Part shown: one piece after another, positions 5,849-8,027 of the stretch | How the letters are laid out: each line of letters opens with the position of its first letter | Position numbering within the stretch: position 1 is the first letter of the stretch | DNA from: an uncultured Lachnospiraceae bacterium | Lineage (GTDB): Bacteria > Bacillota > Clostridia > Lachnospirales > Lachnospiraceae | DNA length: 8,027 nucleotides | NCBI GenBank assembly: GCA_910577645.1 | Contig: CAJTOL010000053.1 | Coordinates: forward strand, 1 to 8,027 | Direction of reading: 5' to 3' | The notes under the pieces: generated by a model | What the model was told of the DNA's origin: nothing | Seen by the model: the letters and a program-made list of their open reading frames with translations, nothing else | The model's database searches: none | Translations under genes and position numbers: made by a program

Positions 5849-5875
5849 GTTCAGGAGCTTTATGCTCTGCTGAAC
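5849..5875 (-). promoter_or_regulatory. Second leader hairpin of the chemoreceptor operon
   Basis: GTTCAG/CTGAAC (5849-5854 and 5870-5875) closes over GAGC/GCTC (5855-5858 and 5864-5867) with a two-base bulge. Its GCTC could instead pair with a GAGC at 5837-5840, just before a GGC-TTTTT run on the minus strand (5829-5833). The leader therefore has two mutually exclusive pairings, one ending near a T-run. No known riboswitch consensus is visible. Confidence 0.4.
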
Positions 5876-5876
5876 T

Positions 5877-5921
5877 TATCCTCAATGAACAAGGAGACAC
5901 GCGTCTTGTTCACTGAGGGTA
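5877..5921 (-). promoter_or_regulatory. Strong 17-pair leader hairpin upstream of the chemoreceptor gene
   Basis: The arms at 5877-5893 and 5905-5921 match along all 17 positions, allowing two G-U pairs; the core is CAATGAACAAG facing CTTGTTCACTG. The loop is 11 bases. No T-run follows on either strand, so it is not a simple terminator. It lies just downstream of the candidate promoter, inside the predicted 5' leader. It could be an RNA structure or an operator bound as a DNA dyad. Confidence 0.6.
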
Positions 5922-5933
5922 TAAACGACAGAC

Positions 5934-5963
5934 TTTGTAAAATAATATACCATAAATTGTCAA
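5934..5963 (-). promoter_or_regulatory. Candidate promoter of the chemoreceptor operon
   Basis: TTGACA (5958-5963) is a perfect -35 on the minus strand. At 18 bases' spacing stands TACAAA (5934-5939, 4 of 6). A better -10-like TATATT lies nearer but at a spacing too short for this -35. No sigma-28 (TAAA...GCCGATAA) motif is seen, although chemotaxis genes often use one. The leader to GTG 5782 would be about 145 bases. Confidence 0.4.
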
Positions 5964-5982
5964 TAAAAGGAAGTGCCTTTTA
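5964..5982 (-). terminator. Weak A/T hairpin after the carboxypeptidase gene
   Basis: TAAAAGG and CCTTTTA (5964-5970 and 5976-5982) form a 7-pair stem around a 5-base loop, roughly 80 bases after the carboxypeptidase stop and immediately before the chemoreceptor -35. The stem is A/T-rich and no long T-run follows, so termination would be inefficient. Confidence 0.35.
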
Positions 5983-6062
5983 ACAGAATAAAATCTCCTC
6001 ACCAGTAAGCAAAGACGCCATTCCAATACTGTCTTATAAGCACCTCCTAAGTAATACCGGAC

Positions 6063-7373
6063 TTATTCTAATCCAATTTCCTCTTCTATAGTTCCCTTCA
6101 TAAAAGGCTGTATCCCGTCATCCGGTTTATCCTTTACTGACAAAAGCCATTTATAAAATAAATCCTTTAAATAATCTCCGTAGCCGGCCTCCCCTACGCT
6201 TCCGTCGGTAATAACCGGAAGTTCTCCCAGCTTTTGTCCATTTAACGAGTAGGAAATCACTCCGGCTTTCATCCCCGGCTCAATGGGAGCTGTCAGGGAT
6301 TCCTCTAAAATCAGTTCTTTTTCAACTGCGCTTAAATCTTCTCCCTTCATACTCAGATAAGAGAAGGTTCCGTCATAAGAAAGGGGCACCGTATCTTCCA
6401 CGCCGTTCTTTACCGGCATCTGGGGAAGAGTAAGCTTTTCAGAATCTTCATATAACCGGCAGACCGCATAGCCGTAATTCAGAAGCGTCACTGCATCCTG
6501 AAATCGCACTTTGTAATCAGGAGCCGCCATAATGGCGGCAATAAGCCGGACTCCGTCTTTTTCCGCAGTTGCGGAGAGACAGTATTTCGCCAGAGAGGTG
6601 GAACCGGTTTTGAGCCCGGTAGTGCGGAAATTTGTTGCCATTTTTAACAGCTTATTGGTATTTGCCAAGCCAAATTCCTTTGTGCCCTTGTTGGTAACAT
6701 GGGTAATATTTTCCATCCAGATAGTAGAATAATTATGAATTTGAGGGTATTTGTTAATCAGCTCCCTTGACATAATGGCAATATCCCGGGCAGTGGTTAA
6801 ATGAGCAGCGCTTTCTGTCAGCCCGCAGCAATCCTCAAAATGAGTCCCTGACATTCCCAGCCCTGCAGCTCTTTCATTCATCATCTGGACAAAAGCTTCT
6901 TCACTTCCGGCTATGTATTCTGCCATTGCCACACTGGCGTCATTTCCGGAAGCCACTACAATACATTTAATCAGGGTTTCCACTGTCTGAACTTCCCCCT
7001 CTTCCAGAAACACCTGGGAACCTCCCATAGATTTTGCATAAGCGCTGGTTACTACCTGGTCGTCCATTTTAATGTTTCCCTGGGCAAGGGCGTCAAAAAT
7101 CAATATCAGAGTCATGATTTTAGTTATACTGGCCGGGCTCCTTTGTTTATCTGCATCTTTTTCAAAAATAACCTGGCCGGTAGATGCCTCCATCAGGCAG
7201 ACAGAGGGAGCCGCTACTGCTACCGCTTCCCCGCTGGCATTAACCAAAACCGCTTCTGTCCCCGGAATCCCCACTATTTCCTCTGCCCCGGCGCGGAATT
7301 CTGCAACAGGAGTCAGACTAAGAGCAGCTGCCAGCAAAATGGCACATGCCTGCTTTCCATACGCTCGTTTCAT
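6063..7373 (-). CDS. D-alanyl-D-alanine carboxypeptidase (PBP5/DacF type, peptidase S11)
   Basis: A 436-residue secreted penicillin-binding protein that removes the terminal D-Ala from peptidoglycan pentapeptides outside the membrane, limiting cross-linking. A signal peptide (KRAYGKQACAILLAAALSL) is cleaved near residue 30. The catalytic domain has the acylating Ser82-Ile-Thr-Lys85, the Ser142-Gly-Asn144 loop and Lys255-Thr-Gly257-Ser. A PBP5 C-terminal beta domain follows at about 312-395, and then YLKDLFYKWLLSVKDK (401-416), an amphipathic helix fit to anchor the protein peripherally; there is no C-terminal transmembrane helix. It is slightly longer than PBP5 or DacF through the tail after the anchor. 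The ATG has GGAAGG about 11 bases upstream, rather far. The symbol is left open because dacA, dacB and dacF types are not separable here; a sporulation role like that of DacF is possible but not shown. Confidence 0.95.
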   Translation of the reverse strand: MKRAYGKQACAILLAAALSLTPVAEFRAGAEEIVGIPGTEAVLVNASGEAVAVAAPSVCLMEASTGQVIFEKDADKQRSPASITKIMTLILIFDALAQGNIKMDDQVVTSAYAKSMGGSQVFLEEGEVQTVETLIKCIVVASGNDASVAMAEYIAGSEEAFVQMMNERAAGLGMSGTHFEDCCGLTESAAHLTTARDIAIMSRELINKYPQIHNYSTIWMENITHVTNKGTKEFGLANTNKLLKMATNFRTTGLKTGSTSLAKYCLSATAEKDGVRLIAAIMAAPDYKVRFQDAVTLLNYGYAVCRLYEDSEKLTLPQMPVKNGVEDTVPLSYDGTFSYLSMKGEDLSAVEKELILEESLTAPIEPGMKAGVISYSLNGQKLGELPVITDGSVGEAGYGDYLKDLFYKWLLSVKDKPDDGIQPFMKGTIEEEIGLE

Positions 7374-7431
7374 AATATTACATACCTTCCCAGTCTCTTA
7401 TTTCCAAATATACGTAGGAGGTATTTTGATT

Positions 7432-7461
7432 ATGCGAAGGAAATGTGCACAAGAGATATAG
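7432..7461 (+). other. Nine-codon plus-strand ORF with a strong ribosome binding site
   Basis: TAGGAGG is followed after 10 bases by ATG and MRRKCAQEI, then TAG. A second tiny frame (MKPEPFY) begins at 7478 behind AGAGGGGG. Both lie between minus-strand genes, and no plus-strand promoter or downstream plus-strand gene is visible. This is recorded as a possible leader peptide or a chance AGGAGG; chance is more likely. Confidence 0.15.
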
Positions 7462-7472
7462 AAAGAGGGGGC

Positions 7473-7526
7473 GCAGAATGAAACCAGAGCCTTTCTATTA
7501 GCAGATGTCCCTTTATTTCATTCTGC
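7473..7526 (-). terminator. Large inverted repeat after the HIT gene, probable terminator
   Basis: GCAGAATGAAA (7473-7483) and TTTCATTCTGC (7516-7526) are perfect 11-base complements around a 32-base loop. Beyond them GGGG and CCCC can pair across a small internal loop. The repeat starts 11 bases after the HIT stop, and on the minus strand it is followed by a pyrimidine tract (CCCCCTCTTTCTAT). The long loop and interrupted T-run make it an unusual terminator; an operator or a small-element end is the alternative. Confidence 0.5.
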
Positions 7527-7537
7527 AACATCCCCTG

Positions 7538-7966
7538 TTACAGAGCCGCCCGAATCTCGGCCGCCATCTTCTCATATTCTTCCTCTGTAAGGAATTTTTT
7601 CTCCGGATTCATCTGGAACACTCCGCCCCATTCATCTTCTCCGTTATATTTCGGTACTAAGTGAAAATGAAGGTGGTGGCCTGTATCGCCGTAAGCGCCG
7701 TAGTTTATCTTATCCGGATGGTATACCTTGTGGAGTGCCCTGGCAACGACGGCAATCTCTGCAAAGTAATCATTTCTCTCTTCATCTGTAAGCTCAATCA
7801 GTTCACTTACATGCCTACGGTGTGCCAGAATCACCCGTCCTCTTTTGCTCTGCTCTTTAAACAGATACAGATACCCCGTCTTCATCTCGCAAATGGGATA
7901 GCCAAACTTGGCAACCAATTCCCCTTTCATACAATATGCACAGCTTGTGTCCTTTCCTTCGCTCAT
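7538..7966 (-). CDS. HIT family nucleotide hydrolase/transferase
   Basis: A 142-residue cytoplasmic histidine-triad protein. The signature H-x-H-x-H-x-x is His98-Leu-His100-Phe-His102-Leu-Val, with His100 the expected nucleophile forming a nucleotidyl intermediate. SCAYCMKG (Cys9 and Cys12) together with HRRH (His49, His52) suggests the structural zinc site found in one HIT branch. RGRVILAHRRHVSEL and the LTDEE helix also fit the fold. HIT proteins hydrolyse or transfer from nucleoside phosphoramidates or dinucleoside polyphosphates; the substrate here is unknown. The ATG has AGGAG 8 bases upstream. The gene is monocistronic or first in a transcript toward the carboxypeptidase, with a strong inverted repeat between the two favouring separate transcripts. 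Confidence 0.92.
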   Translation of the reverse strand: MSEGKDTSCAYCMKGELVAKFGYPICEMKTGYLYLFKEQSKRGRVILAHRRHVSELIELTDEERNDYFAEIAVVARALHKVYHPDKINYGAYGDTGHHLHFHLVPKYNGEDEWGGVFQMNPEKKFLTEEEYEKMAAEIRAAL

Positions 7967-7993
7967 CTCTTCTTCTCCTAGTATAATAATGGT

Positions 7994-8011
7994 GTAGTCA
8001 AGAATGACTAC
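7994..8011. repeat. Seven-pair dyad upstream of the HIT gene
   Basis: GTAGTCA (7994-8000) and TGACTAC (8005-8011) are perfect complements around AGAA. The dyad sits about 28 bases upstream of the HIT start, next to A/T-rich TATTATACT. It could be an operator or a small hairpin. No properly spaced promoter is visible, so the role is open. Confidence 0.4.
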
Positions 8012-8027
8012 TGGTTAATAGTTACAA

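Noticed and set aside
5820..5963. c-di-GMP, T-box or other known riboswitch in the chemoreceptor leader
   Set aside because: No known consensus segments were seen (for example GGGTGGTACCGCG for T-box, or the conserved c-di-GMP-I core), so only unnamed hairpins are reported.
7374..7440. Sporulation (sigma-F or sigma-G) promoter for the carboxypeptidase gene
   Set aside because: A GCATA lies on the minus strand near 7430, but no matching -10 stands at the right distance, so a DacF-like sporulation control is not supported.
1..8027. CRISPR array, tRNA or rRNA genes
   Set aside because: No regularly spaced direct repeats, cloverleaf with CCA-like end, or rRNA-like conserved segments were seen.

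Overview
The window looks like chromosome of a low-to-mid GC, Gram-positive, motile Clostridia, most likely a Lachnospiraceae relative. The organism call is inference. It rests on strong AGGAGG-type ribosome binding sites, A/T-rich promoters, a clostridial-type chemoreceptor, a Firmicute FMN-binding lipoprotein and a PBP5-type carboxypeptidase. Every gene I can support lies on the minus strand, so the window reads right to left. The plus-strand ORFs longer than about 60 codons look like shadows of these genes or chance ORFs in the gaps.

From the right edge: a HIT-family nucleotide hydrolase/transferase (7538-7966) is followed by a large inverted repeat. Next comes a secreted D-alanyl-D-alanine carboxypeptidase (6063-7373) with all three active-site motifs. 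A roughly 280-base gap follows. It carries a candidate promoter and two strong hairpins and leads into a two-gene operon: a dCache-HAMP methyl-accepting chemotaxis protein (3743-5782, best start GTG) whose stop overlaps the start of an FMN-binding lipoprotein (3303-3746) in ATGA. A hairpin after the lipoprotein probably ends that operon.

The middle (about 1540-3260) is a scrap-yard of accessory DNA. It holds a remnant of a TOTE-type primase/helicase gene, with an internal deletion and a frame change just before its Walker A motif. It also holds a small lipoprotein gene whose normal signal-peptide start appears lost to one extra A in an A6 run, a small four-helix membrane protein, a degenerate transposase scrap, and a 74-base near-palindrome. 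On the left are an intact tyrosine recombinase (566-1486), a 355-base non-coding gap with a near-consensus promoter and a dyad, and the first 70 codons of a probable D-Ala-D-Ala-ligase-like ATP-grasp protein running off the edge.

The right half concerns the cell envelope and sensing (wall trimming, chemoreception, a surface flavin-type lipoprotein). The left half is mobile or decaying. The most interesting functional unit is the translationally coupled chemoreceptor and FMN-binding lipoprotein. I see no CRISPR array, tRNA or rRNA, and no complete defence system.
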